Shown here: positions 35,762 through 50,099 of the stretch, in pieces
How positions within the stretch are numbered: position 1 is the first letter of the stretch
How the letters are laid out: every line of letters starts with the position of its first letter
Assembly (NCBI GenBank): GCA_036850595.1
Contig: CM072161.1
Span: 12,297,905 to 12,361,904, forward strand
Length of the DNA stretch: 64,000 nt
Origin: Rhyacichthys aspro
Taxonomy: Eukaryota; Chordata; Actinopteri; Gobiiformes; Rhyacichthyidae
Reading direction: 5' to 3'
The notes under the pieces: model-generated
Told to the model about the DNA's origin: nothing
The model's database searches: none
The model's input: only the letters and a program-made list of their open reading frames with translations
Position numbers and translations under genes: made by a program

Positions 35762-38700
35762 TCAGAGGTCAGTGTATGTAACTGGGGTAACGCCGTGGAT
35801 CAAAAGTGTAGGCCCTAAACCGTTAGTCACTGCCTCCAGCTGAGCAATGTACTGTTGAGCCTGGCTGTGGTGAGCGGGCGGCCGGGGTAAATACAGGAAC
35901 CGGACAGTGGCCTGTGAGCTGTGCTCCATTAACAGACAGTTCACTGCATTCAGAAAGTCCTCAGTAGGGGGTTGTAGCTGCTCCCCCTGAGGCAGAGCAT
36001 GGTGTTGCACTACAGAGTCCCATGGAACAATCTTAATTGACGCCCTGATCCTCAGCTTTCTCAGCAACTCCCGAAATGTCTCCTCGTTCACCACCCAGCC
36101 CTGACTGCCTGATTTGGTCTCCACATTTAGGAAAATTCTCATGCGCGCATGGCGCCATTTGTTGGACATGTTGAGCACACAGGCCATTTGCAGAAGAAAG
36201 AGGCTGCACACATCCTCATAGTCACAGCTGTCGGGCTGAAGCAAGTTTAGAGGCCACACATCTATGGTCCGGTCTGAACCATCCACCTTACTGTCCTTCC
36301 CCTCGCCCTCCAGCTGAAAAAAGTAACGGGACAGGCACACATTCTTGCTCATCTTTAAGGCATCAGAAATGATTCCTACATACTCCTCAGGTGAAAGCCA
36401 GCGGGGGCTCTCGACATGTCGGACCGGAGGGAAATGTGCCTGCAAAGAAGGCAGGTCCACACCAAAGTTGTACTCGTCTTCACTGCCCTGTCCCAGCGAA
36501 GCATTACAAAACGCTGAGTCCTGGAGAAAGAAGTCTTCAGGGATGCAGTTGTCATAGAAACCCAAGATCAGAGTGTTGGGCTTCATCCCACCTGATGGAG
36601 AACAAAGAGATGTAATGGATTTGGTATGGGCATTAAAACTATATATATATAACTAAGTGCATCCATACATATGATATGGATGCCATAAGAAGTTACAGTT
36701 TCTGTATGATGCACAGTGTCCTGAGCCACATATTCTGAGCACAATTTGAACAATCATTGTAATTACCCTTGAGTTTAACCAACCATTTATGATACAAAAA
36801 ATTAAAGTATTAGTGAAATTAAAGTATTAGTAAAAAAGGCCTTTTACTTTTATACGTTTACTTTCTCACACATTCAATTCTTATTTTGCACACATAAAAC
36901 AAAGTGTATGAAATCATTTGGGGAGTGGTATCTGCTGACACACGTGAGAGGAGTAGGTGCTTACCGAGGCCAGTGATGCGCAGCAGATGCTGTGTTCCCT
37001 GTCGGACCGAGGGAGACAGCGTCAGATCCACAAAGGCTTTGACCCCGAGCTTATCCACAAGACTCAACCAGAAGTTATACTGCTGCTGTACGGGATCTGA
37101 GGGCAGTGTGTCTGAAAAAAAAACAAAAAACTGAAATAAATGCTGTTAATAGTAACACAACAGTCTTATAGTGAGGCTTGTCACAACAGAAATATATCAG
37201 TGATCAAGTATTGAATTAACTCTGAGTGGCCACCAGGGGGCAGAAAGGCAAACTGTGAGTCAGTTGCTCTGTTGCTCTTTAAGTGAAGCATAATTTTGCT
37301 AATTTACTGTAGTAATAACACGACCTGACAATATGCCTACAGGAATACGTATGTTTGGGTTTTTCTGCTAATAAAAAATAGAGACATTGTGGGCTGGAAA
37401 CTTACTGAATCAGTATTTCAGCATGAAGTGTGAATGGTTGAAGGGTGTGAAAAGACAATTTTAGATTTACGTGATACCACTGAAAGCAGACGAGAAGTCA
37501 AAGTAACTTTTAAGAGACGACTAAGGACTTCCAATAGCTAGATACTGCAGGAAATCTGTAATGCTGTATTGCTCCAGGTCTGGGTTTAAGCATTGAGTTG
37601 AATGGGTCTAGGATAAGGATAATATAAGTATAATTGAATATGGTGAGTTCCATGTGGCCAGAGCCCCCACAGATCATTACCCAGATCTCCCAGCTGCACA
37701 TGGCCCAGCACATACAGCCCTCCCTTCTTGAGCTGATTGACAAACAGGATGAGTTGACAGGACGAGCGAGGGTTGCCCACCATCAGCAGCACCTGGGGCC
37801 TCCAAAACTTCACATGATCCTTCCTCACGTCCAGCATCAACAAATACTTACGAACCTAAACAGGAGAATGGCCAGTGTTAGGTTACTTTAAATTTGCTTT
37901 TTCACTTCAGACATTTTTCATTTTGTGTCTGACAGCACCTGGTGGAAAATGAGTGCCTGGCTGATGTAGCCCCAGCTGCTGGTGGGAGATCTGTAGTGGA
38001 GGAACAGCAGTAGGAGCAACAGGAGTACAATGCTGCCCGATGAGTACACAGGGTTTATGACAAACATCATGACCAAGCAGCTCAGGATGCCCAGCAGGCA
38101 GGTATGCCAGGAAAAGTACTGAAATGTAGGTCTAAAAAAAAGGGGAAGAGACAAAACTTTCATAACAGGGAAACAGAAATGCTTCTGTTCCTCTGGGTAA
38201 AAAAAACGTTCTCAATGTGACCATTAGATAAAGAAGAACCAAAAAAAAAACTGTAGAAAATTCACAGTGTAAGTTGTTTGAATAGGAATAGTTTTCATTT
38301 TCTTATTACCTGAAGTTTGGTGCTGATGCCCACTCGAGAGCCAAACAGGCCAAGTCCACTGCTGCATAGGCCAACAAGTAGAAAACAGTCACCAAACTGG
38401 CAACAGCATTAAGCTGACCTGCAAACACTACACTCTGTAAAAAATACAAATTCTGTTTAGACCAACAGGTGGAGCAGATACAGAAAAATAAGACAGCAGC
38501 CACACAAACCTGTGCCAGAGCCCAGGTATACAGCACTGCCATCCATGGGTTCCCTGAGCTGGATTTAATGGCAGCTGGGGCTAAGGGTAAACCTATAGCA
38601 AAGACAGCATATGTTATCTTCATATTGCAAAAAAAAATGCTAATTTCTGGGTTTTAAAGTTTCTAGATTTTACCAAAGAGATGATCAACAGCAAGAGCAT

Positions 38701-40621
38701 GGAGGATACGGGACGCTCCAATCATGGCACACATAGCAGCAGACAGTGAGGCACAGTATATGCCGATGGTGACTAATGGTGGCCAGATGTTTATCTTCTG
38801 TAAAAATCCATAATCTTGAATCAACAAGGTCCTGCCAAAAAAATAAAAAAATATGTATACTTTTTTAAAATCAATTTACATTCATTTATAAGTAATTTAG
38901 AATAGATAAATTACCTGTCACAAGTGGCAGCAACCAAGATAAACAGGAGAATATAGACTGTAAAAGTGTAGAGGACGGCCACAATGGTGCCTTTGGGAAT
39001 GGAAACACTTGGAGTCTTCAGCTCACCTTACATGACAAATGTGATAGAAGTGGATTTAAGTAAATATAGAAAGGAAATGTTTAGAAAGTATTTTTAACAT
39101 TTCAGTAGCTCCTTTTCTTATTGTCTGTTGATTTCACATTTACTACAACTCAATTCAACAGGGTGGCAACAGATCTGCATTAAAATAATAAAATAAAATA
39201 ATATAAAATAACGAAATGTGATTTACAACAAGCTCTAACCTGACATGTTGGCTCCAGCCATGATTCCTGTGCAGCTGGTGAACATGACTGCAAAGACAGT
39301 AGCAAAAGACATGACCGAGTTTGTGCTGTAGTCCAAGGAATATCCAGCTGCAGAGGAAAAAGACAAGACAATCAATAAAACTTAATAAAATCAACTTTAA
39401 TGGATTCTCTTGTAAAAGTGTAACTCACAGCCCAGGTTGTTCTTGAGTGTCACAGCGCTGAAGCCGGTGTAGCTGGTGTTGAATCGCTGCGTCTGGTTGC
39501 CTGGACCCTGGTGGGTGATGACGAAATTGATGGGTTTGACTGCCACAGAGCTGATGAATATGGACAACAGGGATACAGTGACCACCAGCAGGATGACAAA
39601 GGCTGTGCGCGAATAGATGTGGGCCCCCACCAGACACACGAGTAGACAGAGCAACAGGACCACTGAGGAGTAGAGCACAGTGTACCAGTAGCCCTGAGGA
39701 AGCACCCGCACGCCCTCGGACACGGAGGACTCTACAACAGAGAAAGAGAAACACTAAAGGAACAAGCAGAAACAAAAGTAATAGAAGTGAGTACTTTTGT
39801 TGTTGTTTTGTTGGTGTAACTCTCCTTTAAATAATATAAATGGCTTTTCACCAAGAGTAATTTAAGTAAAGCGTTACACAGTAGAACATAGTATATAATG
39901 ATGTATTTTTGTGCTGTTTTGTAGGTTATAAAGATTAAAACATTTAGAAACAAGCAAAACATACCAGGATCAGCACCGAACACATCCAGGATGGCTTCCA
40001 CGAGACCGAGAACATACTCTCCACATGCAAACACTTTGGCTAAGAAAAACATCAAACCAATGCTGCCTCCAAACTCTGGACCCAGAGATCGACTAATCAT
40101 GTCTGTTCACGCCTTGTTAAGGAGTGTTTTCACAGAGATGAGTGTACGATTCAAAATATAAGGATATGTGCTTCGAAGGATACAGTATGCACCTCCTCCT
40201 TGTATGGCTCCGTTTGTAGAAATTGCACAGATGGATAGGATTGTGAGAGAAATAATAGTGTAGGCTACAACCACCATTAGCAGACCTTGTAGCAGCCCCG
40301 CATGACCGACCACAAACCCTGCCAAGACAGAAATCACATTATTGTGAGTCATTCTAGCACAATGACTCATTCATACTGTAAACATAAATATCTCATCCTC
40401 ACGTTTTTCTTACCGGTTCGGAGGAAAAGCACAATGCTGAACATGGACAGGACGGTCGGGACCATCACTCCGAAAAAAGTGTTCAGCCTGCGTGGGTCTT
40501 TGATGGGGGCGTTAGGGGCGGATTCAGGTGAGGTCTGGGGCGCCATGCCACACGCTGTCGCCATATTCAGACCACAGACCCCTGAGGTCAGCAGAGGCGT
40601 ATGCTCATTGGACATAGTCAT
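35762..40621 (-). CDS. slc12a9: solute carrier family 12 member 9 (CIP1)
   Basis: This is a member of the cation-chloride cotransporter family, known as CCC-interacting protein 1, whose own substrate is debated (family knowledge). About 13 coding exons run from the ATG at 40621 (MTMSNEHTPLL) to the stop at 35762. The APC-fold membrane part is clear: FFGVMVPTVLSMFSIVLFLR, VVGHAGLLQGLLMVVVAYT, STNGAIQGGGAY, SRSLGPEFGGSIGLMFFLA, GIMAGANMS, MIGASRILHALA and YAAVDLACLALEWASAPNFR. The long cytosolic C-terminus carries DVRKDHVKFWRPQ, GNPRSSCQL, LSPSVRQG, MKPNTLILGFYD and DVWPLNLL, and ends in HGVTPVTYTDL, nearly the human HGVTPVTCTDL. The luminal/extracellular loop has NQTQ and NTSY glycosylation sequons. 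A second in-frame ATG six bases downstream (MSNE) is an alternative start. A splice acceptor lies just upstream (exon from 40631), so a non-coding first exon lies further right, probably near 41.9-42.1 kb. Confidence 0.95.
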
Positions 40622-43600
40622 TGATTTGAGTCTGTAAAAAGAAATCAGGAGATGTGATGTTTGTAAAGAGTTGGACAAAAAAGCACTAAACTGAAATGTA
40701 ACACATAATAACCTCAGAATTAGACTGTGAATTTATCTGCACACTTCTGCAAACCAAAGCTCCAAATGCAGACTACTCTATTGTAAATCACATTTACTAT
40801 GCAGATCATGACATTCGTTTATTCATTATTTATGCAATCAGTATTTGCTTTGTCATTGATCATGTTGTACAAGTTGTCAAGGCAGTATGTTTTTCTCACA
40901 CTCCATGTCCTCAGAGTTATGTGAGACAGCTCAGAGCTTCCTGCACCAAAAAATGTCATGTGCACTCTACTGTCATGAGGGCTACAAAAACACATGAACA
41001 GATTTGACACAAAAACACACACTACCAACTCCAGCAAACAACTAAAGCACAACTTGACGTGGAAGATCTACATAAACTTAAAAGTCAGTATCAGGATAAA
41101 TGAATGATTATATTTCCCTCATATTTCACTGGCATTGTTGACAGAGGGCATATCTCATCTTAATTTCTGCTCACCGATGAAAGATCAAACCCTAACCTTA
41201 AACCTTTAGGTGCATTTGAGACTCAGTGCTCCTCATAAAAGCCCACACTCACACCTTAGGCTGGTATTCACAGTCAGCTGATTCACAGGGGCTTGTGCAA
41301 AACCAACCTTTCTTGCTCACATTCTCTTGGATCCCTGTGCTCAGTGTTTGCTCTTGATGCCAGCTTTGTTTTTAAATTATACTGTACAACATTTTACAAA
41401 AAGCATTAATACCACAACTTCTTTTCACACTATGATCTGACTAGTGTATGAGGGGTCACACCCAGCAGCTTGTGCACTAACTCTGACATGGCTCACATGA
41501 ATTCATGATGAGCTGACAGCTAAACTTTCAAATCTGTAATCTTGGGTTTACTGTATCTCACGAAACAACCAGTAGCATCCTGTCATGCTTGGACTGAAAA
41601 TAATGTCAAGTAAATACAGACAACGTGCAGGGCCAAGTAATAAACAGACAGTGGCCACAAATCCAAGGACAAGCCAAAAATATACACTTTTCGTCATAAA
41701 TACGTAGCAGGAAGATGAAGTAATTGCGCCATAACAACTTTTACACCACATATAACAAACATTTGCAACAGAGAAAATCGCCCTGCGTGTATCAATGACA
41801 TAAAGGTTAGAGACGCCACATCTCGCTTTAAAAAACACAAAGATTTACAGTCAAATGTACCTCTTGGCTTTAACGACAGTTATTTACGCACTTCCTGATG
41901 TTGCAGCTCGGCGTGTTTCAACGCGATCGTTTGAGGTTAAGATGCGCAGCGGACTGTCTGCTGTGGCCAGAGAAGAGCTCGGAGTTGGATGCTGGAAAAC
42001 GATGTGCTGCCCAAAAATAACCCAGCAGCCATGGCACGCCTCGTCCTCTTATTATTTGTTCAAAAGTGTCACGGGAGAACACCGACCGGCCATGTGACTG
42101 AAGAAGGGGAGGGAAACTAGTCCACAAATATGAGCAAAGGTACTGCTCGCCTCAAACTGTCCACGCCCCTTCGCTTTGGATAATATTCTCCAAATGCGCT
42201 GCCTGCCGTTCATATTAAAAATAAATCAAATGTAACAATGTTATATTTGTATGTTGTTTTTTCTTTATTATAGTTGAAATAAATATGAACCCCTCAGTTT
42301 AAACGTGTCTGATGCCAGTGCTGTCTGTGGAGCTCTACACAAGGAGGCGCTGCTGTAGTAAAGTAACTTCACAATCTGGTGCCAAAGAACTAAGGACCTG
42401 CAAACAGAAAGGGAAGGTAACTCTTTTTGTTTTTACAGCAGTATTGCAGAGTGTACTTTGGCTCTTTATGTGTTGATGAATCACATTAAATCTAGTAACA
42501 ACAGATCCGATAAGTGAGTTGGATGTAGGTTTAACTCACTCCAAATTTCCTGAAATGGTCCAATTTACATCAAACTTGGGATAAAGTTACACAAATAAGT
42601 TCACAAATAAATGCTGTCAACATATTTCATCTCCTTTTACTTCACCACTTTTAAATTCATGCACATTTAAAGCTGCCATGTGGAGGACATATTCATATTT
42701 AGGGTAATTGGATTAGAGTATTAGTAGTTTTGTAATGTGTACAATGATAATTATTTTTATCAACTGCAATACTGTGCAACAAAAGAGCAAGTGCAACAGA
42801 GACCTCTCCTGTTTCTCTTTTATTAAAAAAATAGATATTTTCTTCTTTCCCAAAATATTAATACATTTCACCAAATTTAAGTTTAGAGTTTAGCGTTAGC
42901 TTAGCATTAGAGTAGCTGTGACTTCAGTGTCAGAAAGGCAATTATCTCTTCTGTGTTCATTACATAATTAAATTGACAGTATTTATCAGTGTTTTACTTT
43001 GTCTCCCTTTTCCCTGTTTTATTTTTTTTCCTTTTTTGAGCTATTTCTCTGTGTTAAAAGACATATTCCACCCTGACAACACACTTTATTGGCAGCTATT
43101 GAACTTCCTGGAACATCAACTGACAATCCAGTGTTGACCAATGGGAGGGCTCCTTTTTTGAGCATGTGATTTTGCAAGCATGTGATTGGCCTAGGTTTTC
43201 TGTCTCTGAATAGAGATTCTCATCTATTAAAATCTCTTATAATAAACAGTAAATTAGATCATAACGCCTGTTTTTTTCAGAAATTATTGCTTTTATGATA
43301 TATTATTCGGGATTTAAACGATTTTCCCAACTAGAAGAAATAAAATGATCAGGTACAGTCAAATAAATTCTTCACCATTTGGCTTAAACTATGTGAAAAC
43401 TCAATTTCAGAGCTACCATCACATAAACTTAGAGAGTCATTTTTACGCAACGCACCCTGGGGACCCTCTGAATCAGACAGTCTCTCCTTGTGACCAGATT
43501 AAACTGCTTGATCCGTGTCTGTGAGGAGTACTGATCCTGAACCTGCAGAGCTGGGATCAGAGGGGGTCGCACACGCCTCTCAAGTGTGGAGCAGTGATGG

Positions 43601-46283
43601 GTGTGGTTGTAATGTGCTCCAGACGCACACTGATTTAAAGGAGCCTTGTTTGAGGAGCGCGCAGCCGACCGCGTGACCTGCTGCTCTCTTTCCGAAAAGA
43701 TGAGGATTCATTCTCTGTAAAAAAAAAAAAAAAAAAAGACGCTTTCTTTCTGTTTTGCGAGTTGTGTGTTGTGTGTATTTGCAGCTGTGTTGTTGTCTGA
43801 GCTGATGAAGTGTCGGCCAAGGGAGGAGGAAACCAAAGAGAGGAAGGAAGCGAGGGTAACGTCACGATAAGCACAATCGGAGTAAAACGAGCGCTTTGGT
43901 GTTACACAGACAATCTTTGAAGAACGACAAAACGGGACTCAATCTTACGAATCTTACGAAGATGTTTTTGTCGGTGTTGAATTGTCGTCTGTGAAAACTG
44001 GACTGAACGAGCCAAAATAAAAAAGAGGCGAAACAAAACGGTAGCAGCAAAGGCCGAATTCACCGTTTTTTTTTCAGCAGCAGCAGCAGCAGCGGTGGCT
44101 CCAGTGAAGCACAGGGCGAGAGCAATGGAAATGTGTGGAGCTCTCCTCCTACGTTTGCCTGTTTACTGAGAGATCTGGAAAGAGCCTCATCGTGACACAC
44201 GGAGCCTTAAGTGGACAGCTTTATCTCTCATCCGAATCCCATTTTTGATGAAGACATAAAGTGTTCAGTCAGAGAAGAAAGGGAAAGAGAAGGAAGGAAG
44301 GAATCATCGGCACAATTAACAGGTAGCCACCCTTTATTAAACGCTGTAAGGGCAGATATGAGAGTAAGATGATGTCTTTTTGAAGGATAAGCCTCGGTTT
44401 GGCATGATTTCAGGTAAATATATAAAGCTACATTTGCATTTGGGGAGCTCAGCATCTACAGGAAGGCCCTGGACAGCCTCTTGGAACGGATCAATGTATG
44501 ATAGCATGCGTTTAAAGGGTTTGTCCTCCTCCGTGCAACGCTCTGGGAATCCTACACTCCATTATATTCAATCATATCCATGTGTAGTTTTCAATAAGGC
44601 TTTCCGTTCCTTCGTCGTCTTGTTCTTTTTCTTTTTTATTGCGGAACCTGAATAGTAGCCCTTCCAGGCCATGCCTTCTTGTGTGAGCAGAAGTGCCACA
44701 TAGTCTGTGACATTTGCATGGCCACTGTCAAACAGAAAGGCTCTGTGCGCTCTCCTCCAGTCGCAGATGTAGCCATGCCATATTAATTTGGATACAGATA
44801 AGATGTGCCTCTAATGGGGTGGGGTCAGTCACACTTGATAGCTGCTCTCTGTCGCTGTCACAGAAATATTTGGGCACCAGTTTTGATTTCACTTGAGGTC
44901 ACCTGAGGTAGGAAGCGCCCACCAACCAGGAGTGATGCTTTTGTCACATTTGGTTGAAAAATCTCCATTGGCAAAGACAAAAACATCTGTGGAGGTTCTT
45001 AGTCAACCAGGACATGTTCAAGAAAAGGTCTGAAAGAAGGCATGTGGATGTAGGTTTAAAGGTGAAAAGACCAAAGCCTATTCAGTTTTTTTCTTACACC
45101 TTCTCTTTCGTCTAGTTTATAACTTCGCATTTTATAACCCTTTAAGTAAAAAAAATGTCTTTTTGGCCTTAAACTAAAATGGACCGAGAGCGGTGCCATG
45201 AGGTTTGCCATCATCCCAAATGTGGTCAAAAGATAAAGACGTATATGCCTTGACTGTATTTCTTTTAGATGTCAGGTGATTATTTGTAAATGCATCAATA
45301 AGAATGAATTTCAGAGCAGTCCATACGTGTTTTAACGCTCAGTCTTGTCTATAGGCTCGTGAACACAGCCATTACTGACATTCACAGGTGACAAAATCCT
45401 GCTTGTGAGCATCTGGCTGGACCCATGCAGCCCTGAGCTCTGATGCATCACCCCCAGCTTTTCATTGGGTAAATGAGCAGCTGTGCCAGGAGACTGAGGC
45501 CCATCATCCAGCCCTTTTGGCTTCCATTAGTGCTGTGTGATCCATCTGGTCGTGGGTCCCTCCAGGGAACAGTGACCTACTGTAGCTAATTGCTCTTCCA
45601 CGCAGTGTGTACTGTATGCTGTGGAGTGTTACTGTGAATTTAAATAGCCTCGCAAATGCAAATACAAGCTCACTGTTTGGGACGTGGTTTGCATGTGTTA
45701 CTGTACTCCCATTTGAAACAGGAAACGCTGCTTCCTACTGAAAGCTTAATGTCTGACCCCAGTTCGCTCAACTCTAAAGAATACATTGAGACAGTTTGGT
45801 AACAAAAAAGCTGTCCGCTAGTCATTTTGAACACATTTCTTTTGCTGTGGATGTAACAGGTTTTCCTCTTGCTTTAAAACTAGTTTTCCATCAGTATATC
45901 TCGGATGCAGACTGCTCTATAGCAGCTTAGTCATAGCAGATTACTCTCCTCAGTTTAACAAGGCAAGGCCATAAACAGATTACATGGCTTTTGTCACTGT
46001 GTGGATTTAGGAACTTAAAGAGATTAAAATGTGTGTTTTATTTGATTTTTGTCTCAAACCAGGGCCAAACACTATTCAATATAAGTTATTTTGCTTGATT
46101 GAGTCCATTTTTTTGATGAAAGTCACTGGATTACTGGATTATAAAAGCGTGAGCCCCATTGACAGTATACTACTCTAATCCAACTTAGATTTAGGGTCAT
46201 GCAGTCATTTTCTTTATGTGGAGGTAGCCCCATAGGTTAACGTACATTTATTTTTTAACAGGTGACAGTTTGAATCAACCAAA
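40622..46283. other. divergent slc12a9 / gnb2 upstream region
   Basis: No protein-coding exon is visible. CG-richer patches at 41910-42180 and 43560-44330 are the best candidates for the slc12a9 and gnb2 promoters and leader exons. The second contains an A-run (43719-43737), a CRE-like TGACGT on the minus strand around 43858-43866 and a CAG run at 44079-44096. The stretch 44400-46260 would be the gnb2 leader intron, ending at an acceptor AACAG (46257-46261). Confidence 0.4.
44079..44096 (+). repeat. short (CAG)6 tract in the probable gnb2 leader
   Basis: Six CAG triplets in tandem are followed by CGGTGG. They lie in the CG-rich upstream region of gnb2, so they are probably untranslated. Confidence 0.6.
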
Positions 46284-49200
46284 ATGAGTGAGTTGGAGCA
46301 GCTTCGTCAGGAGGCAGAGCAACTAAGGAACCAGATAAGAGTATGTTTACTTTGTCCTTTTGACATTATCAAAGTAATACGTTGTGTGACCTTTTCGTCA
46401 CCTCATTTTTTTAATGTGCAACAGGACGCCAGAAAAGCATGTGGCGATTCAACGCTGACACAGGTGAGTCCTCGGCTTATGTTTTTCACTTCTCATTTTG
46501 AGTTTACAAGTGCAGGTCCATTCATTAAAACAGTAACATTACCTTTTCATGGGTATTGTAAATACTGTCATTGATCAGTGTATGTTATTATGTTCTTTGG
46601 TGTCATTATTAATTTTGAGAGAAATTACATTATAACTGCACCCATAGTTATAAACAAACAGTGTAAATTGAATTAAATGAACTATTAATGTCCTAAGATT
46701 ACCGCTGGTCTGGATCCTGTCGGGCGCATTCAGATGAGAACAAGACGCACTCTTCGTGGTCACCTTGCTAAGATCTATGCCATGCACTGGGGCTCAGACT
46801 CAAGGTAACTGCACAACTACATGCCACATTAGGTTTTGCACATGCATTTATTCTGATGTACATAGTCATCGCAGAGTCTTTGAATTAGTCAGATTGGACA
46901 TTAAAAGTGTATAAATTCTGATTAAATGGGCAAGTTTACAGGGAAACTACTATTTCTTTGTGTGCAGGCTGCTGGTTAGTGCCTCTCAAGATGGAAAGCT
47001 GATCGTTTGGGACAGTTACACCACTAACAAGGTACGAACAAGGCACTGCATAAATGCATACAATAAAACCAGGCTGTTTTCTTTATAGCAGAAGTTTTCA
47101 TACATAACTGTTGATCTTAATGCCAGTTTTTTCCTGTTTTCATGGACAGATCCATGCCATTCCACTCCGTTCTTCGTGGGTCATGACCTGTGCGTATGCC
47201 CCGTCTGGGAACTACGTGGCGTGCGGAGGCCTCGACAACATCTGCTCGATCTACTGCTTAAAGACACGTGAGGGGAACGTCAGGGTGAGCAGGGAGCTGC
47301 CAGGACACACAGGTGAGTACCACGTTATTGGTTTTATTTTTTGTCATTTCACTTTGCAACAAAATGCAGCAACATGCCTATTTCCAGAGAAAGACTTTAT
47401 CACCATGACTAATAAACGGCATGATGGCAACGTTGTAATGACATTAAATCCAGTCTGTCAGCTTTTTATTTGTAAATCCACAGTTTTTGTAAAATAAATA
47501 CCTAAATCCAAAGTCATTTTGCTCCTTCAGGTTATCTTTCATGTTGCCGCTTCATTGACGACAATCAGATCATTACGAGTTCAGGAGACACCACATGGTC
47601 AGTTAAAAAAAACAATCTCCAAAATGTAAAAGCACAGAAGATGTTTGCATGTTACATCTCCTGACTCTTAACTCTGCCCCCAGTGCGCTGTGGGACATTG
47701 AGACGAGTCAGCAGACCACAGTTTTCACAGGCCACACAGGAGACGTCATGAGCCTGTCCCTGTCTCCTGATCAGCGCACATTTGTGTCGGGAGCCTGCGA
47801 CGCTTCGGTCAAACTCTGGGACATCAGGGACAGCATGTGCAGACAGACCTTCACCGGACATGAGTCGGACATAAATGCCATTTGTGTGAGTGGTTTGTGA
47901 GCAGTGTGGACAGGTCTATGGAGATGTACTCGCTTTTTGTTGTCCTGTTTAGCCATAGTTACAAGATGTACTGGGAAAAATTGTAGCATAGTCAGATCTG
48001 CTCTAGTGGTAATCGAGAAAGACATATCAAAGACTGTTTTGGGCCAGATTTAAACTTCATTTATGTTCATTATTAATAAATCCTGTTGTTCAGTGTTCCT
48101 CCTAAATCTTCTCTGTACTCCTGTCCCTCAGTTCTTTCCAAATGGCAGTGCAGTTGCCACCGGTTCGGACGATGCCACCTGCAGGCTGTTCGACCTACGT
48201 GCAGACCAGGAGCTCGGCCTTTATTGCCATGACAACATAATCTGTGGCATCACCTCGGTGGCTTTCTCCCGCTCTGGACGTTTGCTGCTGGCCGGCTACG
48301 ACGACTTCAACTGCAACATTTGGGACGCCATGAAGGGGGACAGAGCAGGTACGTGCCGTGACCCTTTTTGCAGTTTGTTGTGCTCCTCAGCTAAAAGACC
48401 TACAGTTAAAGCGGGTCTCATTGTCTGTAAACTCTGTTATTTGAGCAATTTGTATAATCTCAGTTAGTATGAACCAGCATACAAACATGTTGCTTGATCA
48501 GAAAGGAAGTGGCAAAAAAGTGTTTCTCAAATGGCAGATGTAGAAGTCAAATGTTTTGGTTTAAGGGATGATTTTTAAAAAGGAACATATTCATCTTGGG
48601 TAAGCACAACTATTTCATTTCAAAGCAAACTTTTATTGTATGCAACAAGTTAGGGCTCATTCACAATTATTTTGGTCTTTATTGAAATCACGATTATTTT
48701 TACATGATTACTCATTGACTTTGGAAATATGTTGGAATTATTGCACAAAACAATGAATTCTCCTTAAAATAAATAATATATTCAAATGTATAAATTAATA
48801 GCTCAAAAAATAAACAAAAATTATAATTAAGATAAATAAGTAAGATCAACAATTTAGTGCACTTCCACAATCTCATAAAAACAAGTAACAAGTAATAAAT
48901 GATTGTTTTTTTCTCTATTACGTAGATTTTGTGATTGTTGGGGGCAGAAATTGAAATTGAAAATTCAATAATTCAATAATTGCACAGCCCTACAACAAAT
49001 CATGAAAAAGCTAACACTATGTAGCCTCATTCTGACCTTTCGTTGACATGAAAAAAAAAGCATAACCCCTGTCCCATACTGTCTACATTGTAATATTAAA
49101 TCAACATCGCTTTCCCAGAGGTCTTGTCAATACACGTGTAAATAACTAATAAGGAACTTTGATTGGTCCGTCCCACAGGAGTCCTGGCAGGCCATGACAA

Positions 49201-49285
49201 TCGTGTGAGCTGTCTGGGGGTGACGGATGACGGGATGGCTGTGTCTACCGGCTCCTGGGACAGCTTCCTTAAGATCTGGAACTGA
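46284..49285 (+). CDS. gnb2: G protein subunit beta 2
   Basis: This heterotrimeric G-protein beta subunit pairs with gamma subunits and regulates channels, PLC-beta and adenylyl cyclases at the membrane. Nine exons (46284-46340, 46425-46463, 46698-46804, 46968-47031, 47150-47312, 47531-47597, 47684-47885, 48132-48348, 49179-49285) sum to 1023 bases, exactly the 340-residue length of the family. The N-terminal coiled coil begins MSELEQLRQEAEQLRNQIR and is followed by seven WD40 repeats (for example GKLIVWDSY, CALWDIET, VKLWDIRD, CRLFDLRAD, CNIWDAMKG, FLKIWN). Met-Ser-Glu-Leu-Glu-Gln-Leu-Arg and EAEQLR identify beta-2 rather than beta-1 (MSELDQLR), beta-3 or beta-4. Position next to slc12a9 fits human 7q22. 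AATAAA at 50088-50093 would end an approximately 0.8-kb 3' UTR. Confidence 0.97.
48651..48992. mobile_element. hAT-like MITE in gnb2 intron 8
   Basis: A 342-bp element begins TAGGGCT and ends AGCCCTA. It is flanked by 8-bp imperfect duplications CAACAAGT (48643-48650) and CAACAAAT (48993-49000). Internally it is AT-rich, with no coding frame. An 8-bp target duplication and T/CAGGGCT-type ends are typical of teleost hAT non-autonomous elements. One mismatch in the duplication suggests an old insertion. Confidence 0.75.
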
Positions 49286-49855
49286 TTGATGCACATAAAC
49301 ATCCACCACACACCCACAGACACACCGTTCACATGTTGGGACACAGTTTGCACCCTCTAATCACTGTATGTCCGACCCCAACAGGCAAACTGCAGCGTTG
49401 TACTGTACAGAAAAATGACACACACAGCTAGAAGCAGAACACGGCCCGAACACGCACTACCTACGGCTGATTTATGTGCACAGCAAGACAACACACATCT
49501 GTAATCTGTAAAATGTCCCAAAAGTGACCAAATACAGCTCCTCAAGTGAAAACAAATGCCACTTTTACCTAAAGCCTTCAAACACATGTTACACATAAAC
49601 ACCAATGCCCCCAACGTCAGGGGAGAAGAAGTTTTGGGACAATTCTCTCTTTGTTTACAATGAAGTCCTAAATGCACTTCAGTAATTTTTTTTTCTGTAC
49701 TCTTTTTGTCTTGTATGTACCTTCGCAAAGAAAGAAACCGATCACGTGAATCTATTAACACTGAGAATACTCACTGACAGGCAGGACGGAGCCACTCTGT
49801 TGAGAGTTTAGGAAAAATATCAACTCTTGTTTATCTGGCTCATGTTTTTATAGAC

Positions 49856-49893
49856 ACGCACACACACGCACACACATACACATATATATATAC
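49856..49893. repeat. CA/TA-rich microsatellite in gnb2 3' UTR
   Basis: A run of (CA)n broken by G and T passes into (TA)n. It lies between the gnb2 stop and its polyadenylation signal, so it should be transcribed as part of the 3' UTR. Confidence 0.7.
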
Positions 49894-50099
49894 ATCTCTT
49901 TGGGAGGTTTTTGTTTGTTTTTTACACTTGTTTTCTTCATTTTCTCCCTGTGTGCCTCAGATACAAGTCAAAGATCTGAACGCAAGATGTGATTGAAAGT
50001 TAAAACCAGTAGAAGACACGTAAATGAAGCAGGATCAGTGTCAATATGATATCTGGACGTAATGATGGTATAATTGTACATACGATTAATAAAATACAG

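Noticed and set aside
43719..43737. A-run considered as a retroposed poly(A) tail
   Set aside because: No processed-gene sequence precedes it and no target duplication is visible; it is a simple repeat.
44380..44655. 91-codon plus-strand frame upstream of gnb2
   Set aside because: There is no similarity to any family, no splice signals and low-complexity ends; it is probably leader-intron sequence.
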